Below, one piece after another: positions 15,001-26,221 of a DNA stretch of 64,000 bases. The stretch's first letter is position 1, and each line of letters begins with the position of its first letter. Below the pieces are notes generated by a model, which searched no databases, was not told the DNA's origin, and saw nothing but the letters and a program-made list of their open reading frames with translations. Both the position numbers and the translations under genes were made by a program. Source of the stretch: Anopheles merus (lineage: Eukaryota; Arthropoda; Insecta; Diptera; Culicidae); NCBI RefSeq assembly GCF_017562075.2, contig NC_054083.1:47340942-47404941 (forward strand), read 5' to 3'.

Positions 15001-18000
15001 CTGAAGGTTAATGGTAAGTTTGCGAGCCAATGAATTTGTGGAGGTGTTTGGTGCTAACACATTCAACCATTTCTTGCTTTTTTCGCTCCCCAGTACCTGC
15101 CCACTTTACGACGAAAAACAAACAGATCACCTCGCCGCGCAACAAGCAAATCCACATCCAGTGCAACGTGCAGGGCGACAACCCGATCGACATCAAGTGG
15201 AAGATGCAGAGCTCCCAGCAGCAGCTCGACGAATCGCTCGACAACCGGTACAACATACGCGAGCAGGTGCTGGACGACGGCATGGTGTCCGAGCTCGGCA
15301 TCTCCCACACCTACCGGCAGGACACGGGCGTCTACATCTGCCAGGCGTCGAACGCGTTCGGCCAGGACGAGATGTCGATCCATCTCGTCATCCAGGAGGT
15401 GCCCGAAGCGCCCAAAAACCTGCGCATCAACTCGCAGCAGTCGCGCACGCTGCAGCTCTCCTGGAGCCAACCGTTCGCCGGCAACAGCCCGATCGAGAAG
15501 TACAACGTGGAGTACAAGCTGGTGACGGATTCGTGGCAGTCGGCCGAGCATATCACCGTCGCTGGGACGCAGACGGTCATAACGCTGCAGAACCTGAAGC
15601 CCGCCAAAGCGTACCATCTGCGCATCTCGGCCGAAAACAAGCTCGGTGCGTCGGAGTACTCGGAAGTGATACAGGTTACGACGCTGGAGGAAGTTCCCTC
15701 CGGACCGCCACTCAACATCAAAGGGGAACCGAAGAGTTCGACGGAAATTTTCCTCTCCTGGGAAGCACCGGACCGGGATCAGTGGAATGGGAACCTTTTG
15801 GGATACTACGTTGGCTACCAGATCGCCGCCAGTCCCAACGATCGTGACATCAATCCGACGCAAGGCTTCAACTTCAAGACGGTTGAGGTGCGCAGTCACT
15901 TTGGTGGTGAGACAACGCTACAAAACTTGAACAAGTGCACGACCTACAACATTGTGGTGCAGGCGTACACCAGCCAGGGCAGTGGACCGCCGAGCAAAGA
16001 GATATCGCTCGGTACGCTGGAGGATGTACCTTCGAGCGCACCCGACAGTCCAAAGTGTGATGTGCTGAGCTCGACCTCGATCTACATCACCTGGTCGCCG
16101 CCACCGGTCGATGGACAGAATGGGAAGATCCGAGGCTACAAAGTATCCTACATTGAGATGGATGATCTTTACGGTAAGTAGAGTTGATTTGGAGGATTCA
16201 ATGAGCTTTATTTTGATGCCTCTTTCCCCATTTACAGAGAAGGAACCGTATACATCGAAAACGAACAATCAGTATCTGACGCTGGAAAACCTGAAGAAGT
16301 TCACCAACTACACGTTCTGGGTGCTGGCGTTCACCAAGGTGGGCGACGGTGTTCGAACCAATCCGTTCCATTGCATCACCCAGGAGGATGGTACGTTTGC
16401 TCTACGTCCTCTACCAGCGTTAGTCTCTGTCAGAGTCTCTTCCCTTTCTTCCTAGTACCGAGTGCTCCCAGCGCTCTGAAAGCAGTCCCTTCATCCAGCA
16501 CCAAGATCATCATCTCCTGGCTACCACCGGCCCACCGGAATGGTCTCATCACCGGCTACACCTTTTACATGCAGCTCGTCGACGGTGGACGCGACGAGGG
16601 TACGCACAAGCGCTCCCTAGTACCGTACGCCGAAAGCCACGAAACGGTACGCTTGCAGGAGCACGCCACCTACCAGTTCTGGCTGACAGCCTCCACCAAA
16701 GTTGGGGAGGGTGAAAAGTCCGAAGTGATCACCGTTCCGCCCAACAACAAAGTCCCTGCCCGGATCGTTTCCTTCAGCCAGGAGATTGTAACGCCGTGGA
16801 AGGAAACACTGATCCTACCCTGCCGGAAGGTGGGTGTACCGGCACCCGTCACCATCTGGCGGCAGGACGACCAGCCGATGGATACGGGGACGCGCAAGCT
16901 GATCGCCAAAAACGGTACCCTCTACATCAAGGACTGCCAGCACTCGGACGCGGGCAACTATACGTGCAGTGTGGAGAACACCTGGGGCAGGGATGAGATC
17001 GTGTACCGCATCCGGATCCGGGTGCCACCCGATCCACCGACACTGACGATCGTCAACACCTACACCGACAGTCTGCTGCTCGAGTGGACGGACAACCGGA
17101 ACGGTGGCTCGCCGGTGCTCGGGTACGTGATCAACTACAAGCGCGAGAACGGGGACTGGGAGGAGCTACAGATCGACTCGAAAACCAACACACACCTGCT
17201 GGTGAATCTGTGGTGCGGCACGCGCTATCAACTCTACATTACAGCGTACAACAAGATAGGAACTGGATTGCCGTGCGATATTGTGCACTCGCACACGAAG
17301 GGACTTCCCCCGGTACAACCGAAACATTCGCAGATGATAACGAACAACTCGACGAGCGTGACGTGCTGGCTCGATTCGTGGGGTGATGGTGGCTGTGGGA
17401 TACTGCATTTCTCGATCGAGAACCGGCTGTACGGGCGATCGCAGTGGAACATGATCGCTAGCCATGTGGAGGCGACGGAGCGGATCTTTACCGTGACGGA
17501 TCTGCAGCCGGCAACAAAGTATCAGCTGCGTGTGACGGCGTACAACAATGCCGGTGCTACGATGGCCGTCTACAACTACACCACGCTTACTGCACAGGGA
17601 GGTAGGTGGAGTTGGTGGAGAGTAGCTTAAGAACTGTGGCGCTTTGCTAATGTAATCCTGTTTGGTTCCAGTGATGGTGTATCCGGATATAACGAACCCA
17701 GTGTCACCGCACATGGGTGAGAATCCGTTCTATGCCAACGTGAAGGTGATCTTGCCACTCTGTCTATCCATTCTGATACTGTTCGCGCTCGTTGCTGCGG
17801 CTCTGCTCATACGCAAGCGAAGTAAGTAGGCCATATCCATCTTGCGGGTCCTCTTCAGGAAGGAGTCTAAAGCCTAAAATACTCTACAAACTAATTAACT
17901 GATATCTCGTGTGTGTTCCACTCTTATCAGAGCTAAACAACCAGAACCGCATCCCATCCACCTCGATGTCGGAGTCACCGTCGATCGCCAACATCCAGAA

Positions 18001-20715
18001 CAAGCACAACCGGGACCAGCAGTACCTAGCGGTGCGGGCTCAGCAAGCGAGCCGGAACAGTAACTCCGTTGACTCGGGCAGCTACAAAGCCGAGGGAAAT
18101 GGTAATCGTCCCAATCAGTTCACTTCACTTCCGCGTTCTACCTGCCGAAAGGCTCCACTCACTCACCGTCTACTTTCCATACCTTTTCTCCGGTTTTTTT
18201 TTTCACAGAGTATATTGAAGACATTTGCCCGTATGCAACCTTTCAGCTGAACAAGCAAACGTACAGCGAAAGTTCATACAGTGGAAATGTCTACAGTGGA
18301 CCATATCACTCGGTAAGAGGATCATTTGTGTATCATGATGTTAAAACCGAAAGCTATCATGTAAGTTTAATTTCTATGCCATCTCTTTCTCTCTATCTGT
18401 TTCATTTTTGTCCCATTGTGGAACTAAACTCTCTGTATGTTTTTATTTTCCTCATCATCAACATACAATGACAATGAGCGCGCACAAATAAACACACACA
18501 CACTTCCAACGCAACCATCCAACAACTCCACAGCCATCCTTTTCATTAGATCTCCTTTTTTCCAAACTTTCCCATCACTTACCACCATGATCAGCGTCAG
18601 CTGTTTCCGTTTTATGCTTTCATCTCTCTGACTCTCACTCTGTCTCTCATCACTGTGTTCATCTCTATCTTCTAGCAAAGGTCATTGTTGCGTACGCATC
18701 CCATATCTCATGATCGTCGTCGACTCATCTCCTACCACTATTACCATCGATCGTCGTTCGTCTCTCGATTTGCTAGTATCTCTTACGGCGAACCTGTCGG
18801 AAATGTTGCACTTTTGTTGTTCAGGTCATATCCCGATGATCTTTTATTCCTCTTCAAGGTTTTACTAAGGTTGATCCTATTGGTACAACAAGCTCCTAAC
18901 CTTAGAGAGTCTTGAGTCTTAAGTCTTTGAAGATCATAATCAGTACCAAATAGAGTGTCAGTAAAATTAGCTTAATTGTCCTGGTCAACCAGCCTCTCCA
19001 TTGCTCTTGATCATCTCGTTCGCCAGCAAACCATATAATGCTTCGTTCTTGCATTCTTTCGTACCGATCACTCATCTATCCCCCTTAACAATTGGCACTC
19101 ATCAACTGTGTTTCGCTTCATCCGATCATCTTTCGATTATCGTTTCAATTGTTTTGCGATCGTGTTTCGTATTCGAACTGAAATCACCTCTCACTAGCTG
19201 CTGATCGTTTCGCACTATTCGCTCACCATCACTACCAACATGATCACCACCATCATCACCATTGATAATCGAGAAGGCAGAAGAGAGCACAAATGCCCAC
19301 GATCGAATCACAGTCGAACAAAAATCAAAAATGTCCCAAATGGTGTTTTTTTCTTTTTCTCTTTCTTTCTATCTCTCTTCTCTTTCTTTCTCTTTCTCTC
19401 TTTTTTATCGCTCTCGCGCGCCCGCTCTCTCTTTCTCTCTCTCTCTCGCTGGTTGCGTGTATGATCGAACCACATGCAAACCACAAATCAATCAAAACTC
19501 TCCCCACAAACCAAACCGCCCATCCAACAAAACAACAAACCAAATCCTTGGAAATGTCCCTCGAAACGGCGAAACAAAACATCCCCCTTGCTGCGTGTTT
19601 CGTGCGTTTCGTCGTTGCTGTCGTTGCTGTGGGCTTTGCTGGGTTATCCGTACCGACCTTCTTAACGATAATGCACATACATCTCTTCCTGTTTTATTTG
19701 CAAAAAAAAATGTAACAACGCCCCAAAACGAACCCCAAACACTCATGTGCTGATGCAACCGTGCTGTCCTTCTCATCCTGGCCTGGCGCTACCACATCCG
19801 ATACGATTGGAACAATGCAATTGGAACAACTTCCAAACCAAAACTACCCAACCATCCCGCGGTTCGACCTTCGTCTGACTACATTGCGACTTTTGAAACC
19901 GAAAAAAACGAAACCCGAAACACAAACACACCAACCAAAACCAACAAAAATATCCCCTTTCTTCTTCGTTAACAAAAAAAAAACCTCCCGTAGAACAAAG
20001 AGCCCGAATACACGAAAGTGCGCAGAAAGGGCGGATCTCGGCTCCGAGATCCGGCCACCTCGGAACCAATAGGTGAGTACGCTCGCGCCGATAACCGTTT
20101 GATGTTTGCTCGCTGTCTTGCTCCATAAAGCCGACCATTTCTAGATATAAATCAATTTATAGAATCAGACAATCCCGGATCCACAGATTCCGAAGTTAGG
20201 AAGATACTAACACTTCATATACCGATTACAGAATATGATACACTCGGTTCCGAATCTGACAACGATATTGCCTCGCGCTCCAACCAGTCCAACTACCGTC
20301 ACCATCGTGGTACGTATTCGTCCGGCACAGTTGAGTCGGCAAATTGACTTTTTATTCTTCTGTTTCTCCTTAATTTTTGAACTGTTCCATTGGTTTGGAT
20401 TTAATTGCCCCGTTTGCCGCATCTTCATCGATCCGCGGGCTTTTAAATTATTTTTAATTTACAGCAAAAGTGCTCCATAACATTGGCAAGCTTTCCGCAA
20501 ATTCCACCATCTTTACGATTGTGGTTGAGCGTGACGCATTGTAGGAATGTTAACCGCTTAACCAACGATGTGCAAAAAAAAAACAACTTTTAATTTGACC
20601 TTTTGATTTTACGTTTGCTATGAAATGTATATAAACGAAAAGAAATGACTAATATCAACGCGCAAGTGCTTCGTTGTTTGCTTTATCACTCACACCAACA
20701 CGCTCTTTCTCTCTT

Positions 20716-20753
<38 letters not shown>

Positions 20754-21565
20754 TCTTTCTCTCTTTCCCATTAACTCTTTCCTTTTCATTCAATTTGCAA
20801 TTCATTTGAACATTTGCATATACTTCTTCTATTTTCCCTGCCTGTTATGTTTGTTTTTGTTTCGTTTATCAACTTTTTAACCCGATTTTTTTCCTTCCTT
20901 TTTTCCTTCCATTATGTTGTTTTACTTCCTCTTATTGCATTCTTTTCTGTTAATTTCCATGTTTTTCTTTTTGTTTCTCTCCCCCCCCCCACCTCCTTCC
21001 CATTCGCTTTTTTCTTTCTTCTATCCTGCACAGACACGCAAGACGAAACGTCTTCGTCTAGCGAAAACTCTCCCTCGAGCATATCGAGAAAATCCAAACC
21101 ACCCTATCCACCGAGAAAGTCTGCCAAAGCACAGTCGCAAAACCTACCGAAGCGGCATGTGCGTAGCTCTAGCGGGTACTCTAGCCACAACGAAGAAACT
21201 ACTTTCAGGTAAGTTGATGATGGCCGTCTGCTTGCGGTCACTGTGTGGCCCTGCGCTGTGCCGTTGACCGCCCCTCGGGGGCAGTATCACTTTCACCGTT
21301 TTTTTTTTTTTCATTCTTTCTACCCTCCCGCCGCAACAGTATATCGAACTATCCCAACTATTCCGATCACATAACACCGCCGGCCCGGTTTTCGGACCTG
21401 CTCGGGCGGGACGCCACGCTCGCCGTGTCGTCCGTGAACCCATCGAGCCTGGGCAGCGCGACCGAGATCGGTAGCAACGTGGTGGGCAAGAAGTCGAGCA
21501 ACCATTCGCCCCGGCCCCGTGCCGGCCAGAAACTGCAGCGGGAAGCGTTTCAGATAAATGTGTAA
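3918..21565 (+). CDS. Dscam-like: Dscam-family cell-adhesion receptor, 5'-partial (Ig2 to C-terminus)
   Basis: Single-pass homophilic adhesion receptor of the Dscam family (neurite self-recognition and wiring). Exons: 3918-3994, 9354-9543, 11489-12106, 13431-13558, 13715-13851, 14127-15013, 15094-16173, 16238-16390, 16456-17601, 17672-17821, 17931-18101, 18209-18360, 19994-20072, 20163-20309, 21034-21208, 21340-21565. All phases agree and give 1,837 codons plus TAA. Order seen: Ig2 (split over two exons), Ig3-4, Ig5 (split), Ig6-8 in one exon, Ig9 with FN1-3, FN4-Ig10-FN5-FN6, transmembrane helix near 17735-17812, then a tail with the family's YIEDICPYATFQL and ITEYDTLGSESDND motifs. That is the full 10-Ig/6-FN plan minus Ig1. 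Ig2, Ig3 and Ig7 are each encoded once. It therefore lacks the exon arrays of hypervariable Dscam1, and Ig7 shares its exon with Ig6 and Ig8, unlike Dscam2. I infer a Dscam paralogue of the Dscam3/4 kind, with the exact orthologue unproven. Confidence 0.93.
8612..8670. repeat. CT-rich microsatellite
   Basis: Interrupted CT/CTAG dinucleotide tract within the long intron. Confidence 0.9.
8965..9016. repeat. (GT)n followed by G-run
   Basis: About 20 GT units followed by roughly ten G residues. The spurious poly-Thr-His reading frames on the opposite strand come from this repeat. Confidence 0.95.
9544..11488 (+). other. 1.9 kb intron of the Dscam-like gene
   Basis: Separates the end of Ig2 from Ig3. 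Donor GTAGGT. The acceptor is preceded by a CT-rich tract at about 11455-11484. No exon or element recognised inside. Confidence 0.75.
12107..13430 (+). other. 1.3 kb intron of the Dscam-like gene carrying a SINE
   Basis: Intron between Ig4 and Ig5 (donor GTGAGT, acceptor after a C-run ending AACAG). It contains the tRNA-derived SINE at 12292-12508. The remainder is AT-rich with nothing recognised. Confidence 0.75.
12292..12508 (-). mobile_element. tRNA-derived SINE (SINE200-like)
   Basis: Read on the minus strand it starts with a tRNA-like head: an A-box-like TGGTCTAATGGTACAG near 12488-12504 and a B-box-like GGCTCGAGCCC near 12442-12452. It ends in an (AAG)n tail, seen on the plus strand as the CTT run at 12292-12313. 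This is the layout of a Pol III-transcribed SINE mobilised by LINE machinery. A diverged relative of the same head occurs at 26774-26878. The name SINE200-like is from memory of Anopheles repeats and unchecked. No clear target duplication was seen. Confidence 0.72.
17672..17821 (+). other. Transmembrane exon of the Dscam-like receptor
   Basis: This 150-nt phase 1-1 exon encodes the juxtamembrane stretch, a hydrophobic helix rich in Leu, Ile, Ala and Val of about 22 residues, and a basic stop-transfer (IRKR). In Dscam1 this position is occupied by one of two alternative transmembrane exons. Here only one copy is seen between 17602 and 17930. Confidence 0.88.
18361..19993 (+). other. 1.6 kb intron of the Dscam-like endodomain
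   Basis: Intron between the YHDVKTESYH exon and the NKEPEYTKVRRK exon. It contains long pyrimidine tracts (for example 19345-19450) and a candidate alternative exon at 18676, listed separately. Nothing else recognised. Confidence 0.7.
18676..18915 (+). other. Candidate alternative endodomain exon (uncertain)
   Basis: A good acceptor (long CT-rich tract followed by CTTCTAG) precedes an open frame that continues phase 0 from the donor at 18360/18361. It starts QRSLLRTHPISHDRRR and stays open for 79 codons to a TGA at 18913-18915. Internal GT sites near 18857 and 18870 could instead make it a cassette exon. I do not recognise the peptide, and the open frame could be chance in a CT-rich intron. 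If used as a terminal exon it would remove the conserved cytoplasmic tail. Confidence 0.22.
20310..21033 (+). other. 0.7 kb intron of the Dscam-like endodomain
   Basis: Donor GTACGT, acceptor CTGCACAG. Holds a CT microsatellite at about 20703-20768 and T-rich sequence. Reading through the donor keeps the frame open for 12 codons to a TGA at 20344-20346. Confidence 0.75.
20703..20768. repeat. CT-rich microsatellite
   Basis: CT/TTTC dinucleotide and tetranucleotide tract in an endodomain intron. Confidence 0.9.
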
Positions 21566-24500
21566 AAATGTGCGACGACCCGCGGCGAGGTTGAAGTCGT
21601 CCTCGATCGAATCATTCCACAACGATCCACAAAGGACTGAATGAAGGGGGGAGGACGTTAGTGTTTAGTGTACCCGGGAGATCTTCCCCTTTCACCAATA
21701 CCAATGTCATTGTGTGTGGATCGTTTCTACACACGTGTCCGCACATAATCAACGGCTGCCCGCCACGTGAGCAGTGAGTTCACCCCTAACACGCATGCCA
21801 AAACACATTGTACTGAAGGACGTTTTCCATCATCAGCCACCATCATGCGTCCTTTGGGAGAATGCGAACGTTTTATACGTATATTTTTTATAGACTATCT
21901 TGGCTGCAACGCGCAAGCAAAAGGGCACGATCTCACACCAATGCATGCACTGGAAATAATTTTGCTTTGCCAAAACCAACCAACAAACAACACTCATATA
22001 GTCAAATCCCAAATGGAAAAGAAAACCTAAATGAATGAGAGAATTGAACAAAAATATTGGAAAAGAAGAGAGCAGCGCAAAACACAAAGAAAAACTAATT
22101 AGAAAAACACAATAAAAAAGTCAGAAAGAAAAACAAAGCGAGAAAGAGAAGAGCAAAGAAAATGAAAAAAAATACAAATGAAAAATATAACAAAAAAGTC
22201 AGAAACAAAATGGCAAACACACAAGCGCTAGCAAAATTGATAGTAAATTAAACCAACACAAGACCATTACAAAGCATGCCAAAACCCAGCATAAAACGAG
22301 AAAATGATAAGATAAGAAAATAAGAGACATAGCGAAAACTTCCCCTTATTAGATAGTATTGTTGCCAAAAGAGGAGGCAAAAACAAGCGCAAAACAAATT
22401 GATTAGAACCTAACACACACACAAAAACGAGGCCCTTACACTCTAAAAGAGGCGTAGACTAATGGAAGGAAGAATGGAATGGATCTTTCTCTTAACCACA
22501 CTCTCAAACTGATCGGCTTAACGTTACTCCTAACACGCCATCTTCATTGCGTAACTGTTACGTTTGTGAAACTCTCTTCCGTATAGTTTACTGCGCACCG
22601 CGTGCGTCTGTCTGTCCACCAATCCTTCCGAAGGTGGTTGCCAACACTGGACCAAAGCCATCAATCACCGACTCCGGGTGAATAGTAACTTTTTCCCCCC
22701 GTTTATCCGTTTGTAGGTTACATCCAATTTTACAATTTTGCTATTTGTTACTGGGAAGTAGAGGATGAGATTTGGAGGGAGAGGAGAGAGAGGAAGTTAC
22801 ATGTTTACAGGGTTGCTCAACTACTGCGCGAAGAGCATAAAGCGTTGAACAGAAAGCTTCCAGTTAAAGTCCCACACACGTGGTACAAAAGTGAACAACA
22901 CACACACAGAGACATACAAGAGAGAAAAACGGATCATACACGCTTGTTACGAAGAGCACTTGTTAAGAATTGGTAACAATTGAGCCCTTTAAAAGGGTAG
23001 CAAAGAAGAGGGGACCCTACCAAACAATCAAGTTGATCGAATCGGAGGGTCTTACTGTGTAAAAGTTAAGAGCGGAACCCCATAACACGCTGTCAACGAT
23101 GGGGAAGTCTACTTCCTTTTTTTTTTTTTTTTTTTTGATAGCGTTTAAAAGATGACAACATTCACTGTGTATATAATGAAATCGAATTGAATAACGAACC
23201 ACACACGAAACAGCGAACTAAAAACAAACAAAAAAAAAACACGGACAACGGCACGATAAACCCAAGCACATGCAAGCTTAGAACATTGGTTTTTGGTTGT
23301 CTTCGTTTAGTTTTTGAAGATTTTTACCATTTTAGCAGTGCCTTGTACCATCAATAGAGAGATACGCTCATTGCTTCTCGCTGCATTGCATACGATGCAC
23401 TTCCAAATTGTAGCTCAAGCGCTTATTCTTCCGTGTCTTGTGACAAGTTTAACGAATTTTCTTTCAAATTCATTACAAAAAATACATACTAGCTTCTTTA
23501 CATAGAAGCTTTTGACATTGCCATGGCTCATACGGAGTGGGAAAGCATCACCAACAATAACATATCCGTACGGAGTGTATTAACTCAAACATTCAAATTA
23601 AACCATTTCTTTTGTGCGTTATTTCGTTCGCCTTCTTTTCAACAAAAGCTATTAAAACTAAACTGAAATAGATAAACCTTACACCTTCCAACAGAAGACA
23701 TACACAAACTAACAAACACCTAGAACTCCGTGAAGTACTAAGTACCCCGTGTTAGGCTGTAAGTGTTGGGCCCATGTTGGGCGGTAATAAGCAGTCCGTC
23801 GCATTGCCGGCCTCGGTGCGTGTATGAACAGCCCTAGCCCTAAACCGTAAACGTAAATGAAGTAAACCAATGAGACAATATCGAATGAACCCATTCCCAG
23901 GTGTGTGTGCGTGTGTTTGTGTAGCAGCAAGAAAAACGGGCGGCAGTAGTACCGACCGCGTTTCCTTTTTGCGTGCGCGAATCTGTTTCGTTAAGTTGCT
24001 GAGCGCGTGTTTTCGTTTCGCAAAAGAGAGAGAGAGAAAAAAACGAACCGAACAAAACAGATACATGTTATATTTGTACATATATATTTATAGAACGAAA
24101 TGAATGGCAGAGCGTGTAGAGGAAAGGGATAATAAATAGGAGGGGCGAAACGTTTAGGGCCAAGTGTGGCTGGCACGCTGGCAGCACTGGCCACTACACT
24201 GGATAGACTGTCATGTCTTGTGATTTGGGGCCTGTTTAGGGAAAGGATTTGGTTACCCACTCATCATAGTCCCGCTCTCTTAAAGCAAGCCGTAACATAA
24301 TACGCCAAAAACAAACAGAAACCAAACAGAAATATCACAATAAACAGATTGCCAACCTCAGCAAAAGAGTCTGCTCTCTACACACAACCGACTAGAACCA
24401 TTGAACGCTAGCGAAAATAAAGGATAAACATTTAGGGATTTTTCTCCTCCGTTTTTTGCCCCTCATACGTACGCCTAATAAAACACACACACACACATGA

Positions 24501-26190
24501 TCACATCATCGTCATATGCAATGTAAGTCAGAAAACTAAACCCCCATTTCCTGGCATAACTACTGTTGGCGAGCGTAAACTACAAATGTAGCTCCAGATG
24601 GATAAAATAAAGAAAAAAAAAAACTAAACACACATCGTACATGTACCATCACTATACACGGAAGTAATAGAGACCTTCATATTAAGGACAACTTGACCGA
24701 TTCAAAGTACACAAAAAAACTAAGCGAACCAAAAAGAACAAAGATAGGCGTATTTCGTTCCCCCCTTCCTGTGAAGCCAAAACTATGTAAGACAAATTGA
24801 ACAGTCGATTTTAATGATGCATTGTAACAAAAACTACACAAATGGAACAATAGAACGAATATCAATCGAAAGGAAGGAAAGAGATAAAATAAAGCACGAA
24901 ACAAAACAACACACTGAATGAAACAACCAAACGAAACGAAACAACGTGTTACTTTTTTTCTTTCAAATGTTCGTTCAAAGCGTTACTTGAAATCTTTCAG
25001 TTTTTGTGTGTTATTTTTTTCTTTCTCTCTGTGTGTATATATATATTCTTTCTCCACTTTACATTAGCTAACAATGCTCACAGGTTTGCTTTCATCACTT
25101 CACTAACGACAGCAACGGGAAGAGAGGGAAAGAAAACAAAAATCTGGAGTAGTAGAAGGCTGCATCGATAAACTAAATGTTACTAACTAACACTAGAGCA
25201 AACACGCAACAATTTACACCTTACGACGATCGACCTGTGCACCAGATCTACCGCAAGTGGATTTCCATCGCTCATCTTCTTTTTCACACCTTAAAAAACC
25301 CTTCACACATGCACACACGCACATATCAAACATCAACCCGTATTTTTCACTGGAAGGAACCGGTGTAACCCGCGAACCGCGAGGGACGCTGAACGCTTTG
25401 AAATGTTTCAAACCGTTCTCAGCTCACCTTTGAAATGTTTCACACTGCGTTGAAACACCGCGAAGATGGAGGTCGTTTGACGGAAAAGATCGGGTGTTTT
25501 TTTGCTTTGTTTTTTTGTTGCATTTCGCATCAGTTTTCGCTGTCCTATCTGTCGCTGCTGCAAACGGGGAGCAGTGTCAATAAAACCTAAAGCCACTTTT
25601 CCGAGCAATTTCGCGCAACAGGGCTGACTGTCTTTGTGTTAGTTGTGTGAAATATTACAAACGGCAGTACGGTACGCGCCTCTCTCGACTCACTTTCCCC
25701 TTTTAGCGGGGACAGACCTATATATGCCTCAATCTATGGTACAAACGTAGACACAGACCAGTCCTAAACCCAACCTAACGCCACTTTTCAAGATATGTTC
25801 GACAGATTCGACCGGTGTTGGGAGTGCCGGCCGGGAGAGTCCATCCGATATACTACTGCGCGCTATGGGAAAGCTTTACCAGACACACTTCCTCTCTCGC
25901 TTGTAGCCTACCAAACGGTCCGAAACTATTTTCCGGGATAAAAATGTACGCACACTCTCTGCTATCGTCTGCTCTGTCCACTTTACTACTACACGATTTT
26001 CCTACCCATTTCCTGCATACAGCCGCGCAGCTCCGAGAAACTGCAGCAAGAAGAGTAGGAAAATAGTGCATCGAACGTGTGACTTCCGTGTGTAAGTATA
26101 CACACCCACACACTAACACCATATCTATATAACAACATCTAGATACCTTAAATCTTAATAATAATAAAAAACACATAATAAACCAACCGA
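21566..26190 (+). other. Probable long 3' UTR of the Dscam-like gene
   Basis: A-rich, gene-free stretch after the TAA at 21563-21565. Several AATAAA signals occur on the plus strand (around 24416, 24480, 24606, 25577, 26163 and 26177). Three Pumilio-type UGUANAUA octamers are present, at 23168-23175, 24075-24082 and 25034-25041. An 18-nt T run lies near 23119. Long UTRs are common for neural receptor genes, but the transcript end cannot be fixed from sequence. Use of the last signal would give a UTR of about 4.6 kb. Confidence 0.5.
26177..26182 (+). terminator. Poly(A) signal AATAAA, distal candidate for the Dscam-like gene
   Basis: Last of the plus-strand AATAAA hexamers in the A-rich stretch, with another at 26163-26168. 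It lies about 40 nt from the stop codon of the convergent cert gene, so a transcript ending here would overlap the cert 3' end. Confidence 0.4.
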
Positions 26191-26221
26191 AGAACCTACT
26201 TCTGTGCCGTTGCCGATGATT

